Shown piece by piece: positions 27,884 through 36,967 of a DNA stretch of 64,000 nt; position 1 is the stretch's first letter; the number at the start of each line of letters is the position of its first letter. Made by a program: the position numbers and the translations under genes. The stretch is taken from positions 868,001 through 932,000 of the forward strand of contig NZ_CP020777.1 of the NCBI RefSeq assembly GCF_002101315.1, in the 5' to 3' direction. The notes under the pieces were generated by a model. The model was not told the DNA's origin. It was given only the letters and a program-made list of their open reading frames with translations, and made no database searches. Origin of the DNA: Candidatus Pelagibacter sp. RS39. Its GTDB lineage: Bacteria > Pseudomonadota > Alphaproteobacteria > Pelagibacterales > Pelagibacteraceae.

Positions 27884-30222
27884 TAATAAAACTTTAATAT
27901 ATTATTTGTATCGATTCTATTATTATCAGAATACAATACTTTTCCATTTAAAACATTTTTACTTTTGTAAGCTTCAATGATTGTGTTTTTTGAATTGAAT
28001 TTAGCTTTTTCACCAGTTAATGGATCAACAACCATAAGTGTCATTTTTTCAGGTACCTTAAATGGCCTTGCTTCAGACTTTTTAACTGACTTTTCAATGA
28101 ATTCTCTAAAAATAGGCAATGCAGCTTTTGATCCAGTTTCAAATTTCCCTAATGGTTTAGGATTATCCATTCCTACATAAACTCCAATCACTAAATTTGA
28201 TGTGAACCCAATAAACCATGCATCCGTATTTTCATTAGTGGTTCCAGTTTTTCCTGCCAAGTTTAATTTTAAATCTCTTAATTTTTTACCGGTTCCCCTT
28301 TTTATGACTCCCTCTAAAATCGTTGTTATTTGATATGCTGTTTGCTCAGACATTACTTGTTCATAATTATCCTCTATTTGAGGATAATCTTCACCAGTGT
28401 ATGAAATCTTATTACAATTTATACACTTTCTATTTTCATTGTTAATTATTGTATTTCCTTCACTGTCTTGAATTCTGTCTATTATAATAGGACTAATTAA
28501 TTTTCCACCGTTTACAAATGATGAGTAAGCTGAAGTTAAATTTAAAAGAGTTGTTTCAGCTGATCCTAGAGAAATTGAAAGTAATTCTTCAGGGTCATCA
28601 TAAATTTTTAAATCTTTAGAAAATCTTGCCACTTTATCCACGCCCAAGTTTTGAGCAATTCTTACAGTCATTAAGTTTCTTGATTTTTCAAGCCCAACTC
28701 TAAGTGTAGAGGGTCCATAAAACTTTTTACCATAATTTTCTGGCTTCCATTTTTTTAAATCAACTCCCTGATCTAAAACTAGAGGCGCGTCAAGCACCAA
28801 AGATGATGGAGTATAATTATTTTCCAACGCCAACGCATATACAAATGGTTTAAATGCTGAACCAGGTTGTCTTAGAGCTTGCGTAGCTCTATTAAATTCA
28901 CTTGACTTAAAACTAAATCCTCCACTTAGAGCTAAAACCCGTCCCGTGTAAGGGTCCATTACAACAATGCCACCATTAATTTTTGGAAGCTGTTTAAGAC
29001 TATAATAATTATCTTTTACTTTCTTAACATATATTAAATCACCAACTTTGAGTAAATCCTCAAACTCTTTTTTAGTCCATGAGATTTCATTATATTTTAT
29101 TGTGCCACTTAATTTATCTACAGTTTCAATTTTAGTTTGAAATTGACCTATTTCTTTAACGATTGCTATCTCCCAGTTGATAGAATTCTCTAATTTATAT
29201 TTTTTATCTATATTTTTATGCCAATCATCAACATATTTTATATTTGTAATTGGTCCACGCCAACCTTTTCTTTGATCATAAGCAATTAAACCATTTCTTA
29301 AAGATTCAGTGGCAATTTTTTGTAAGTTTAAATTGATTGGTGTATTTATATTATAACCTTGTTTATAAACTTTTTCATAAGTTAATTTATCTATTATATT
29401 TTTTCTAACATCTTCAATATAATACTGTGCATCCTCTAGATAAATTTTTTTCTTTTTTTTTAATTCAATGTTTTGATTTTTGTACTCATTATATTTCTCC
29501 AGATTTAAAAATCCATTTTGATTCAAATTTTTCAAAACTAAATCTCTTCTAAATTTTGCTAAATCAATATTGTTATATGGATTATATCTGCTGGGTGCTT
29601 TTGGTAAGGCTGCTAACAATGCAGCTTCTGCATAATTTAGTTCTTTAATTGACTTATCAAAATATTCTAAACTGGCAGCAGCAACACCATAAGCTCCACT
29701 ACCCAAATATATTTGGTTAAGATATAATTCTAATATTCTTTCTTTATTTAAAGCTCTTTCTATTCTAAACGCTAATATTGCCTCTTTAATTTTTCGATTA
29801 ATACTAACTTCATTAGTTAATAGAAAATTTTTTGCAACCTGTTGAGTAATAGTAGAGGCTCCTTCAAGTCTTTTTGAGGTCATTATATTTGTTATATTAT
29901 TAAATGTTGCTCTAAGAACACCTTTTGCATCAACACCAGGATGAGTAAAAAAGTTTTTATCCTCAGCAGACAAAAAGGCATTGATAACATTTGGAGGAAT
30001 AGCGCTATAAGGAATAAAAATCCTTTTTTCTTTTGAAAAATCAGCAACCAAATCTCCATTTCCTGAATACATCTTGCTAGATACGGGTGGCTTATAATTT
30101 TTAAGAAATTTATAATCTGGAATATTGTTAGAAAAGGTCCATAAAATGCCAAAAATAACTATGATAATTAATAAGGAAATACTTAAAAATAGAACAAAAA
30201 TATTTTTGAACAACTTTGTCAT
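27883..30222 (-). CDS. mrcA: Penicillin-binding protein 1A (bifunctional transglycosylase/transpeptidase)
   Basis: A 779-residue class A PBP. After the N-terminal anchor, the glycosyltransferase domain has SAEDKNFFTHPGVDAKG and GASTITQQVAKNF; a PCB-OB-like linker spans about residues 310-390. The transpeptidase has SxxK in RQPGSAFKPFVYA, the SxN-type ESRN-like KSRNLMT, and KTGTT in LAGKTGTTNENTDAW. It polymerises and crosslinks peptidoglycan in the periplasm. prfB follows with a one-base overlap. Confidence 0.96.
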   Translation of the reverse strand: MTKLFKNIFVLFLSISLLIIIVIFGILWTFSNNIPDYKFLKNYKPPVSSKMYSGNGDLVADFSKEKRIFIPYSAIPPNVINAFLSAEDKNFFTHPGVDAKGVLRATFNNITNIMTSKRLEGASTITQQVAKNFLLTNEVSINRKIKEAILAFRIERALNKERILELYLNQIYLGSGAYGVAAASLEYFDKSIKELNYAEAALLAALPKAPSRYNPYNNIDLAKFRRDLVLKNLNQNGFLNLEKYNEYKNQNIELKKKKKIYLEDAQYYIEDVRKNIIDKLTYEKVYKQGYNINTPINLNLQKIATESLRNGLIAYDQRKGWRGPITNIKYVDDWHKNIDKKYKLENSINWEIAIVKEIGQFQTKIETVDKLSGTIKYNEISWTKKEFEDLLKVGDLIYVKKVKDNYYSLKQLPKINGGIVVMDPYTGRVLALSGGFSFKSSEFNRATQALRQPGSAFKPFVYALALENNYTPSSLVLDAPLVLDQGVDLKKWKPENYGKKFYGPSTLRVGLEKSRNLMTVRIAQNLGVDKVARFSKDLKIYDDPEELLSISLGSAETTLLNLTSAYSSFVNGGKLISPIIIDRIQDSEGNTIINNENRKCINCNKISYTGEDYPQIEDNYEQVMSEQTAYQITTILEGVIKRGTGKKLRDLKLNLAGKTGTTNENTDAWFIGFTSNLVIGVYVGMDNPKPLGKFETGSKAALPIFREFIEKSVKKSEARPFKVPEKMTLMVVDPLTGEKAKFNSKNTIIEAYKSKNVLNGKVLYSDNNRIDTNNILKFY

Positions 30223-30326
30223 TTTGATTTAATTATATATAGGAATTTGTTAAAGATAAGGCATTAAATTATTAAACAAAATTTTTAAAAAAATTAATAC
30301 AAAATGAAACACTTAAACTTAAAATT

Positions 30327-32096
30327 ATGGAAAAAAATTTATACATTGATGCTTCGCATCCTAACGAAACTAGGGTTGTTCTTAAATCAAAAGATAATAT
30401 TGAAGACTATGAATATGAAGGTTCAAAAAGTAACCTCATAAAAAACAATATTTATTTAGGTAAAGTAAGTAGAATCGAACCATCCTTACAGGCGGCTTTT
30501 GTTGATTTTGGGAGAGAGCGCCATGGTTTCCTATCTTTCAATGATATCCAATCAGACTATTATCAAATACCAAAAAGTGACCTTGAAAAAATTAAACAAG
30601 AGGAAGAGAAACTAAGAGAAGAGTTGTCAAAAAAGGTTGAGGAAAAAGAGGAAGAAAATTTAGCAGAAGGTAAACTAGAAGTTGATGATCCTATAGAAAT
30701 AGAAAAGAAAGATAATGAGGAAAAAGAAAAAGAATCTTATGATAAAGAAAAAAAATTTGAAACTAAAAATAAATTTAAAAGATATAAAATTCAAGAAGTA
30801 ATCAAACCAAATCAGGTCATACTTGTTCAAGTTATCAAAGATGAACGAGGTCAAAAAGGTGCAGCACTCAGTACCTTCATTTCTATTGCAGGTAAATATA
30901 TTGTTTTAATGCCAAATACGCCAAAAGGAGGTGGTATATCAAGAAAAATTTTTAATCCAGCAGACAGAAAAAAAATAAGATCAATATTAAATGAGATTCA
31001 AATACCTAAAGAAATGGGATTAATCGTGAGAACTGCAGGAAGTAATAAAACTAAAAATGAAATAAATCATGATTTAGAAACTCTAATTAAATCTTGGAAC
31101 CAAATTAAAGATAATGCAATCAACGCGATTGCACCTTCACTAATTCATCAGGAAAGTGAAATAATAAATAGAACTCTTAGAGACATGTATGATGAAAACA
31201 CTAAAAGTATCATAATAGAGGGTAATGAAGGATATAAAAAAGCACAAAATTTTATGAAGATGCTTATGCCTTCTCAAGTAAAAAAAATTAAAAAGTATAG
31301 AGGAAAAACTCCACTATTTTTTGAAGAAGGTATTGAACAAAAATTAAATCAAATATTTGATACTGAAATAAAATTAAGCTCTGGTGGTTATTTAGTAATT
31401 AACCCGACAGAAGCTTTAGTTTCAATTGATATAAACTCAGGAAGTTCAATTAAACAAAAAAATGTTGAGAGTACAGCATTAGACACAAATTTAGAAGCAG
31501 CAGAAGAGATTGCAAGACAAATTAAAATTAGAGATCTATCAGGGCTAATTATTATCGACTTCATAGACATGTTAAGTTATGGGAATAGAAAAATGGTCGA
31601 AAGAAAGCTCAAAGAGAAATGCAGAACTGATAGAGCAAGAATTCAAATTGGAAGGATTAGTAATTTTGGATTACTAGAAATGTCAAGACAAAGACTTAGA
31701 GAAAGTGCTGTTAAATGGAAAGTTGCTTTAACAGACGAGTCGTTTGCTCAAAAAATATTAAAATTAGTCGAATTGAAAGCTGTTCTAAATAAAGCTAAAT
31801 TTGTAGAGCTAAGAGTGTGTGAAAAAATTTCAACATTTTTAAAAGAAAACTTTATCGAGGATTTGACTTATTTTGAGAAGAAAAATAAGATTAAAATAGA
31901 TATAATCTCTGACAACAATTTAATTATTCCAGAATATATTATTGATGTAAAAAATAAGTCAAAAAAGACTATTGAGCTAATAGAATATTTTGAAAAGCTT
32001 AAAAATCTAGATAATTTAACTAAAGATAAAAAAATAATTGATATAAAAAAAAGAAAAAAAACTTATAGGAAAAGAAAGTTTTACAAAAAAAACTAA
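30327..32096 (+). CDS. rne: Ribonuclease E/G, short form
   Basis: A 589-residue RNase E/G family protein. The S1 domain ([20 protein letters not shown]) is split by an acidic/basic Glu-Lys-rich insert at about residues 85-150. The catalytic aspartates are Asp 368 (SIDINSGSS) and Asp 411 ([10 protein letters not shown]), 43 apart as in E. coli RNase E. The zinc-link cysteines normally found just after [10 protein letters not shown] are missing. There is only a short basic tail instead of the long degradosome scaffold. It should cleave single-stranded A/U-rich RNA in mRNA decay and rRNA/tRNA processing. Confidence 0.93.
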   Translation: MEKNLYIDASHPNETRVVLKSKDNIEDYEYEGSKSNLIKNNIYLGKVSRIEPSLQAAFVDFGRERHGFLSFNDIQSDYYQIPKSDLEKIKQEEEKLREELSKKVEEKEEENLAEGKLEVDDPIEIEKKDNEEKEKESYDKEKKFETKNKFKRYKIQEVIKPNQVILVQVIKDERGQKGAALSTFISIAGKYIVLMPNTPKGGGISRKIFNPADRKKIRSILNEIQIPKEMGLIVRTAGSNKTKNEINHDLETLIKSWNQIKDNAINAIAPSLIHQESEIINRTLRDMYDENTKSIIIEGNEGYKKAQNFMKMLMPSQVKKIKKYRGKTPLFFEEGIEQKLNQIFDTEIKLSSGGYLVINPTEALVSIDINSGSSIKQKNVESTALDTNLEAAEEIARQIKIRDLSGLIIIDFIDMLSYGNRKMVERKLKEKCRTDRARIQIGRISNFGLLEMSRQRLRESAVKWKVALTDESFAQKILKLVELKAVLNKAKFVELRVCEKISTFLKENFIEDLTYFEKKNKIKIDIISDNNLIIPEYIIDVKNKSKKTIELIEYFEKLKNLDNLTKDKKIIDIKKRKKTYRKRKFYKKN

Positions 32097-32866
32097 ATAA
32101 TCCCTTTTTTTGGGGATGATGCACTTCCCATTAATTTCTTTTCAATTCTTCCAGACAAAAAAGATTGTCTTCCAGCAATTACTGCATTTTTAAAAGCTTT
32201 TGCCATTTCAAACGGTTTTTTTGCTTTTGCGATTGCTGTATTAACTAAAACACCATCGCAACCTAATTCCATTGCAATTGTTGCGTCTGATGCCTGTCCT
32301 AGACCAGCATCTATAATTAAAGGTAAATTTGTTTGATCTCTTATAATTTGAATATTAATTTTATTTAGAATTCCCAAACCAGATCCTATTGGTGCTGCAA
32401 GTGGCATTATGGCTGCGGCTCCAGCATTTTCTAACCTTCTTGCCATTAGAGGATCATCGTTACAATAAACCATAACTTTAAAACCCTCTTTTGTTAAGAT
32501 TTCTGTGGATTTAAGAGTTTCTATCATTTCAGGGAATAGATTCTGTTTATCACCTAAAACCTCAAGCTTTACCAATTTCCATCCTCCAATTTCTCTTGCC
32601 AGTCTAAGTGTTCTTAAAGCCTCATCCGAATTAAAACATCCAGCAGTATTCGGTAAATAAGTTATTTTTTTTGGATCTATATAGTCCATTAACAAGGGTT
32701 TTTTTTTATCAGAAATATTTACTCTCCTAACAGCAACAGTTACAATATCTGCTCCTGATATCTTTATCGCCTTAGCACATTCAGCCATATTTTTATATTT
32801 ACCAGTGCCTACAATCAATCTCGAATTAAATTTTTTCTTTGAAATTATAAGATCATCTTTTTTCAA
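32093..32866 (-). CDS. thiG: Thiazole synthase ThiG
   Basis: A 257-residue TIM-barrel enzyme. [33 protein letters not shown], the Schiff-base lysine region [43 protein letters not shown] and [18 protein letters not shown] are all standard ThiG segments. It forms the thiazole moiety of thiamine with sulfur delivered by ThiS, encoded directly upstream. No thiC or TPP riboswitch lies nearby, in keeping with the known partial thiamine pathway of SAR11. Confidence 0.95.
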   Translation of the reverse strand: MKKDDLIISKKKFNSRLIVGTGKYKNMAECAKAIKISGADIVTVAVRRVNISDKKKPLLMDYIDPKKITYLPNTAGCFNSDEALRTLRLAREIGGWKLVKLEVLGDKQNLFPEMIETLKSTEILTKEGFKVMVYCNDDPLMARRLENAGAAAIMPLAAPIGSGLGILNKINIQIIRDQTNLPLIIDAGLGQASDATIAMELGCDGVLVNTAIAKAKKPFEMAKAFKNAVIAGRQSFLSGRIEKKLMGSASSPKKGII

Positions 32867-32868
32867 AA

Positions 32869-33081
32869 CTACCCACCTCCAATAAAATGAACAATTTCTA
32901 TTTTATCATTTACTTTTAAATTGATTTTATTTAATTTTTTTTTATCTACTATTTCTCTATTTAATTCAATGGCAACTTTTTTCAAAGGGATTTTAAAATT
33001 TTTAACTAATTCAGATAATTTAGTTTTATCGTCAATTTTATTTATTTTGCCGTTTATTTTTATTTTTATTTTTTTTTTCAT
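32869..33081 (-). CDS. thiS: Sulfur carrier protein ThiS
   Basis: A 70-residue ubiquitin-like protein ending in the functional Gly-Gly motif (VHFIGGG, one Gly longer than usual). [17 protein letters not shown] is the typical ThiS core. The adenylated C terminus carries sulfur as thiocarboxylate to ThiG. The gene ends two bases before thiG starts, so the pair is cotranscribed. The N terminus is almost entirely Lys, Ile and Asn, reflecting base composition. Confidence 0.92.
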   Translation of the reverse strand: MKKKIKIKINGKINKIDDKTKLSELVKNFKIPLKKVAIELNREIVDKKKLNKINLKVNDKIEIVHFIGGG

Positions 33082-33097
33082 CGTATATAAATGTTAA

Positions 33098-33544
33098 ATG
33101 AATAATAAGATAATTATAATTAATGGTCCAAATCTTAATCTATTAGGTGAAAGAGAACAATCACAATATGGGTCTACTACATTTGAGGAATTAAAAGAAA
33201 TTTGTTTAGATAAATCGAAAGAATTAGGTTTAATAGCAGATTTTTCTCAATCAAATATTGAGGGTGAAATAGTTGGCTTGATACAAGACTCTAGAAAAAA
33301 TTTTGATGGAATCATAATCAATGCTGCAGCTTTTACACATACCTCTGTAGCTATTAGGGATGCGTTAAGTATTTTTAAAAAACCAATTATTGAGTTGCAT
33401 ATTTCAAATATATATAAACGTGAGGAATTTAGACAAAAATCTTTAATAAGCGACGTAGTTACAGGAGGTATTTTTGGTTTAGGTGCTGATGGTTATATTT
33501 TAGCCATAATTTCAATGCAAAAGCTGTTACAAAATGAAAATTAA
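33098..33544 (+). CDS. aroQ: 3-dehydroquinate dehydratase, type II
   Basis: A 148-residue type II dehydroquinase. INGPNLNLLGEREQSQYGST holds the catalytic tyrosine and arginine region, DGIIINAAAFTHTSVAIRDAL is the substrate loop, and IELHISNIYKREEFRQKS contains the catalytic His. It works in the shikimate pathway. It is divergent from thiS with only 16 bases between start codons and overlaps accB by 11 bases, heading an aroQ-accB-accC unit common in Alphaproteobacteria. Confidence 0.95.
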   Translation: MNNKIIIINGPNLNLLGEREQSQYGSTTFEELKEICLDKSKELGLIADFSQSNIEGEIVGLIQDSRKNFDGIIINAAAFTHTSVAIRDALSIFKKPIIELHISNIYKREEFRQKSLISDVVTGGIFGLGADGYILAIISMQKLLQNEN

Positions 33545-33965
33545 TAAAAAGATCATCAAAGAGCTTAGTGACTATTTAGAAGAATTTAATCTTACTGAAT
33601 TAGAATATACTGAGAAGGACACTAAGATTAAAGTTTCTAAAAATAATATCTCAGTAACTAATCAAAATATTCCAAGTCAAAAAACTGAAATAAATAATTT
33701 AGATGATAATTTGTCAAAGAAAACTAAAACGGGAATTGAAGTTAAGTCCCCAATTATAGGTACAGCATATCATGCTCCTGAACCTGGTGCAAAAAAATTT
33801 GTCGAGGTTGGAAAAAAAATTAAAAAGGGTGACACAGTAATGATCGTAGAGGCTATGAAGACTATGAACCATGTACCATCAACTGCAGATGGAGTTGTAA
33901 AAGAAATTTGTGTCGAAGATGGCCAACCTGTAGAATTTGGTCAAAATTTATTAATTCTTGATTAA
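33534..33965 (+). CDS. accB: Acetyl-CoA carboxylase biotin carboxyl carrier protein
   Basis: A 143-residue BCCP. The C-terminal biotinyl domain has KSPIIGTAYHAPEPGAKKFV, including the thumb segment, and the biotin attachment Lys 109 in VEAMKTMNHV. The N-terminal part before the linker is a helical region for binding AccC. It carries the carboxyl group in the first step of fatty acid synthesis. The stop shares one base with the accC start. Confidence 0.95.
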   Translation: MKINKKIIKELSDYLEEFNLTELEYTEKDTKIKVSKNNISVTNQNIPSQKTEINNLDDNLSKKTKTGIEVKSPIIGTAYHAPEPGAKKFVEVGKKIKKGDTVMIVEAMKTMNHVPSTADGVVKEICVEDGQPVEFGQNLLILD

Positions 33966-35302
33966 TGTTTAAAAAAATTTTGATAGCTAATCGTGGAGAG
34001 ATTGCGGTTAGAATTATAAGAGCCTGTAAAGAGTGGGGAATTTCAACTGTAGCAGTTCATTCTGATGTAGATAAGGAGAGTATGCACGTAAGAATGGCAG
34101 ATGAGAGTGTTTGTATAGGTTCTCACCAGCCAGCAAATAGTTATTTGAATATTCCAGCTCTATTGTCTGCAATAGAAATCACCAATGCTGAGGCTGTGCA
34201 TCCAGGTTATGGTTTTCTCTCAGAAAATGCTAATTTTGCGAAAGTGCTTGAAGATAATAATATTAAATTTATAGGTGCATCATCAGAATTGATAGAAATG
34301 ATGGGAGATAAGATTCAAGCAAAAAAAATTGCTAAAGAAAATGGTTTGCCAGTTATTGAGGGATCTGAAGGCGGAGTTAGAGATGTTAAAGAAGCAAAGC
34401 AATTATCTAAAAAAATTGGTTTTCCAGTTTTAATCAAAGCTTCTGGTGGTGGTGGTGGAAAGGGTATGAAAATCGTTTACAAAGAAGAAGAGTTTGAAAC
34501 ATTGTTTTCAACTGCAAAGTCTGAAGCTCAAAAATATTTTGGTAATGATGAAGTTTACATTGAAAAGTTTTTTCAAAATCCTAGACATATTGAGGTCCAG
34601 ATTTTAGCTGGAAAAAATAGAACTGTTCATCTTCATGAAAGAGACTGTTCTGTTCAAAGAAGACATCAAAAACTTATTGAAGAAACACCAAGTCCCATCT
34701 TAACTGACGAGATAAGAAAAGACCTTTTTGAAAAAACAGTAAATATGGTATCAAAAATTGGTTATATGGGTGCTGGGACTGTTGAATTCATTTATGAAGA
34801 TGGAAAATTTTATTTTCTTGAAATGAATACAAGAGTTCAAGTTGAACATCCGGTTACTGAGATGGTAACAGGTATAGATATTATTAAAGAACAGATTTGG
34901 ATAGCATTTTCAGGAGAAACAGCTTTAAACCAAAGTGATATAAATCCAAGAGGGCATGCTATAGAATGTAGAATAAATGCTGAGGATGCTAGTAAAAATT
35001 TCCAACCTTCGCCCGGATTAATTGGTATGTGTCACCAACCATCAGGTTTCAGAACCAGAGTTGATGGTGCAATATATCAAGGTTATAAAGTTACTCCATA
35101 TTATGACAGTATGATTTGTAAATTAATCTGTCATGGAAGAAATAGATCAGAGGCTATACAGAGAATGAATAGATCTTTAGATGAGTTTGTGATAGAAGGA
35201 ATTACAACAACAATCCCATTACATAAAAAATTACTAAATCATAAAAAATTTATTGACTCTGATTTTAATGTAAGTTGGCTGGATAAAGAAAAAATAATTT
35301 AA
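33965..35302 (+). CDS. accC: Acetyl-CoA carboxylase, biotin carboxylase subunit
   Basis: A 445-residue ATP-grasp enzyme matching bacterial AccC. ILIANRGEIAVRIIRACKEW opens the protein; the Gly-rich ATP loop is IKASGGGGGKGMKIV, and RDCSVQRRHQKLIEETPSP and EMNTRVQVEHPVTEMVTGID form the active site. It carboxylates biotin on AccB. The carboxyltransferase subunits accA and accD are not in the window. Its stop interlocks with the convergent DUF2155 gene in TTAA. Confidence 0.96.
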   Translation: MFKKILIANRGEIAVRIIRACKEWGISTVAVHSDVDKESMHVRMADESVCIGSHQPANSYLNIPALLSAIEITNAEAVHPGYGFLSENANFAKVLEDNNIKFIGASSELIEMMGDKIQAKKIAKENGLPVIEGSEGGVRDVKEAKQLSKKIGFPVLIKASGGGGGKGMKIVYKEEEFETLFSTAKSEAQKYFGNDEVYIEKFFQNPRHIEVQILAGKNRTVHLHERDCSVQRRHQKLIEETPSPILTDEIRKDLFEKTVNMVSKIGYMGAGTVEFIYEDGKFYFLEMNTRVQVEHPVTEMVTGIDIIKEQIWIAFSGETALNQSDINPRGHAIECRINAEDASKNFQPSPGLIGMCHQPSGFRTRVDGAIYQGYKVTPYYDSMICKLICHGRNRSEAIQRMNRSLDEFVIEGITTTIPLHKKLLNHKKFIDSDFNVSWLDKEKII

Positions 35303-35703
35303 TAACAGTTAACAAGCCAGATATCATAAACTGGATGATCAAAAGGTGCTATAGAAGGGCTTGATGAAAACATCCATCCGTTAAAAACAAAAACATTATT
35401 TCTATCTTTTTTTGTTAAATCTCTTACTTGGATATATGCCTTAACCTCAGGATTATCATCAAATTTGGAGTCTGTGCATTTAATGCTTTTAATTGCTAAA
35501 TCTTTGTAAACAAATTCCTCATCATTGACTAATTTTATTAACTCATTTTTAGAACTAATCTTATCCAATATTTTTATATCAGTATTATTTCCATCAACAT
35601 TAATTTCAGCGCTAGTCTGAAATGTTAAAAATATACTAAATAAATATATAAATAAAAATAAATTTAGTTTATTTCCAGCTTTTATATTTTTTTGCAGTTG
35701 CAT
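35299..35703 (-). CDS. DUF2155 family secreted protein
   Basis: A 134-residue protein with a signal peptide (LNLFLFIYLFSIFLTFQTSA, residues 13-32) and the conserved DUF2155 core: IKSIKCTDSKFDDNPEVKAY and VFNGWMFSSSPSIAPFDHPV. The family is common in Alphaproteobacteria next to the NDUFA12-type gene, and its function is unknown. The given start overlaps that upstream gene by 35 bases; no other ATG fits, but a CTG two codons later is possible. Confidence 0.87.
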   Translation of the reverse strand: MQLQKNIKAGNKLNLFLFIYLFSIFLTFQTSAEINVDGNNTDIKILDKISSKNELIKLVNDEEFVYKDLAIKSIKCTDSKFDDNPEVKAYIQVRDLTKKDRNNVFVFNGWMFSSSPSIAPFDHPVYDIWLVNCY

Positions 35704-36028
35704 CTTTGTTGTTCTTATTTGGATAGTAAGCTGAGTCAGTGCCAGTCAAATTTGGCTGGTGAGGTTTTTGCCAATCATATTTTTCTAACTCATGAATATT
35801 TTCAATTTTATTTGACATAAAATGAATCCAAGAATACCACTCAACTGGAATTTTTGATGCGTCAATTTCATTTGCATAAATTACCCATCTTTTTCCTTTT
35901 TTACTTTCATAATATTTATTTCCATATTTATCTGATCCAATAAATTTACCGAATAATATAGTTTTGATTCTAGTGCCGAATGTATAACGATTCCACCAAG
36001 TGAAAATTTTTTTAACAAAAGTCAACAT
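35669..36028 (-). CDS. NADH dehydrogenase accessory subunit, NDUFA12/B17.2 family
   Basis: A 119-residue protein. FTWWNRYTFGTRIKTILFGK, DKYGNKYYESKKGKRWVIYA and IPVEWYSWIHFM are the hallmarks of the NDUFA12/B17.2 family, an accessory subunit of Complex I shared by Alphaproteobacteria and mitochondria. It probably associates with Complex I at the inner membrane. The nuo operon is not in this window. It is paired with the DUF2155 gene. Confidence 0.9.
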   Translation of the reverse strand: MLTFVKKIFTWWNRYTFGTRIKTILFGKFIGSDKYGNKYYESKKGKRWVIYANEIDASKIPVEWYSWIHFMSNKIENIHELEKYDWQKPHQPNLTGTDSAYYPNKNNKDATAKKYKSWK

Positions 36029-36142
36029 GTAAAATTTTTTAATTTCAATTTTAAATTGTATAAATTAAATTAGACTAAAATATGTAAATGTATATAAGTA
36101 AAAAGATTCAAAATTCAAATTTAATTTAAGGATTGTAAAAAA

Positions 36143-36967
36143 ATGTCAAAATATCTTGTAGAAACTTATTATACATGCACTTTTAAAGTAAATCATTATT
36201 TAGACGATATTAATGAAACAGAGCTAAAGAACCTTGAAAAAAGAGATGATGGAAAATTTGAAGTTCTGGATGTTAAATTAGATAACAGAAAAACAAAAAG
36301 TCTTGATGCTAATAATAAAAAAAATGATCAAAATAAAAAAATTGACTTAGTTCAAAATCAAAGTGAAAACAAAACTACAAATGTTGAAAAAATAGTTTCT
36401 CAATCTTTTACAAAATCTGATAATTCTGGCAAAAGATTTAGTATGCCAGACAGAAGAAAAGGTTATATTCAAAAAGCAACTATAGGTGATCATAAAGTTT
36501 ATTTACACACTGGTGAGTATGAGGATGGTAAAATAGGAGAAATCTTTATTGATACAAGTAAAGAGGGAGAGCTAGTAAAAGCTTTAATGAATAATTTTGC
36601 AATCGCTGTTTCACTGGGCCTTCAATATGGGGTTCCATTAGATGAGTTTGTAAGCGCCTTTATAGGTACTAAATTTGAACCTTCCGGCAAAGTGAATGGA
36701 AATGACAGAATTTTAAGCGCTTCTTCAATTCTAGATTACATATTCAGAGAACTAGCAATTTCTTATCTAAATAGAGAAGATTTAGCACATACTCCATCAA
36801 TTGGTAATTTAGAAGTTTCATCTGCAGATGAAAAAAGTTCTGATGAACAAAATCAATTACTGAAAATTGTAAAAGATATAACAAGCAAAGGATTTGTTAG
36901 AAATAATTACAAAAAAAATCTGGTAGATTTATCAGATGTTAAAATCAATCTAAAAGGTAAAAAATAA
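36143..36967 (+). CDS. Stand-alone TSCPD-domain protein (like the tail of class II ribonucleotide reductase)
   Basis: A 274-residue protein. Residues 98-205 ([80 protein letters not shown]) closely resemble the TSCPD domain at the C terminus of B12-dependent ribonucleotide reductase NrdJ. The catalytic barrel is absent, and so is the terminal Cys-rich zinc/thiol segment of NrdJ; the only Cys is in YYTCTFK. The N-terminal 50 residues form a separate small domain, then a Lys/Asn-rich linker follows. The role is unknown; it may interact with a reductase or bind nucleotides. Confidence 0.8.
   Translation: MSKYLVETYYTCTFKVNHYLDDINETELKNLEKRDDGKFEVLDVKLDNRKTKSLDANNKKNDQNKKIDLVQNQSENKTTNVEKIVSQSFTKSDNSGKRFSMPDRRKGYIQKATIGDHKVYLHTGEYEDGKIGEIFIDTSKEGELVKALMNNFAIAVSLGLQYGVPLDEFVSAFIGTKFEPSGKVNGNDRILSASSILDYIFRELAISYLNREDLAHTPSIGNLEVSSADEKSSDEQNQLLKIVKDITSKGFVRNNYKKNLVDLSDVKINLKGKK

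Noticed and set aside
35669..35703. The 35-base same-strand overlap of the NDUFA12-type and DUF2155 genes as a sign of a frameshift
   Set aside because: Both proteins are complete and end or begin as their families do; the overlap is likely a start-site detail in a compact genome.
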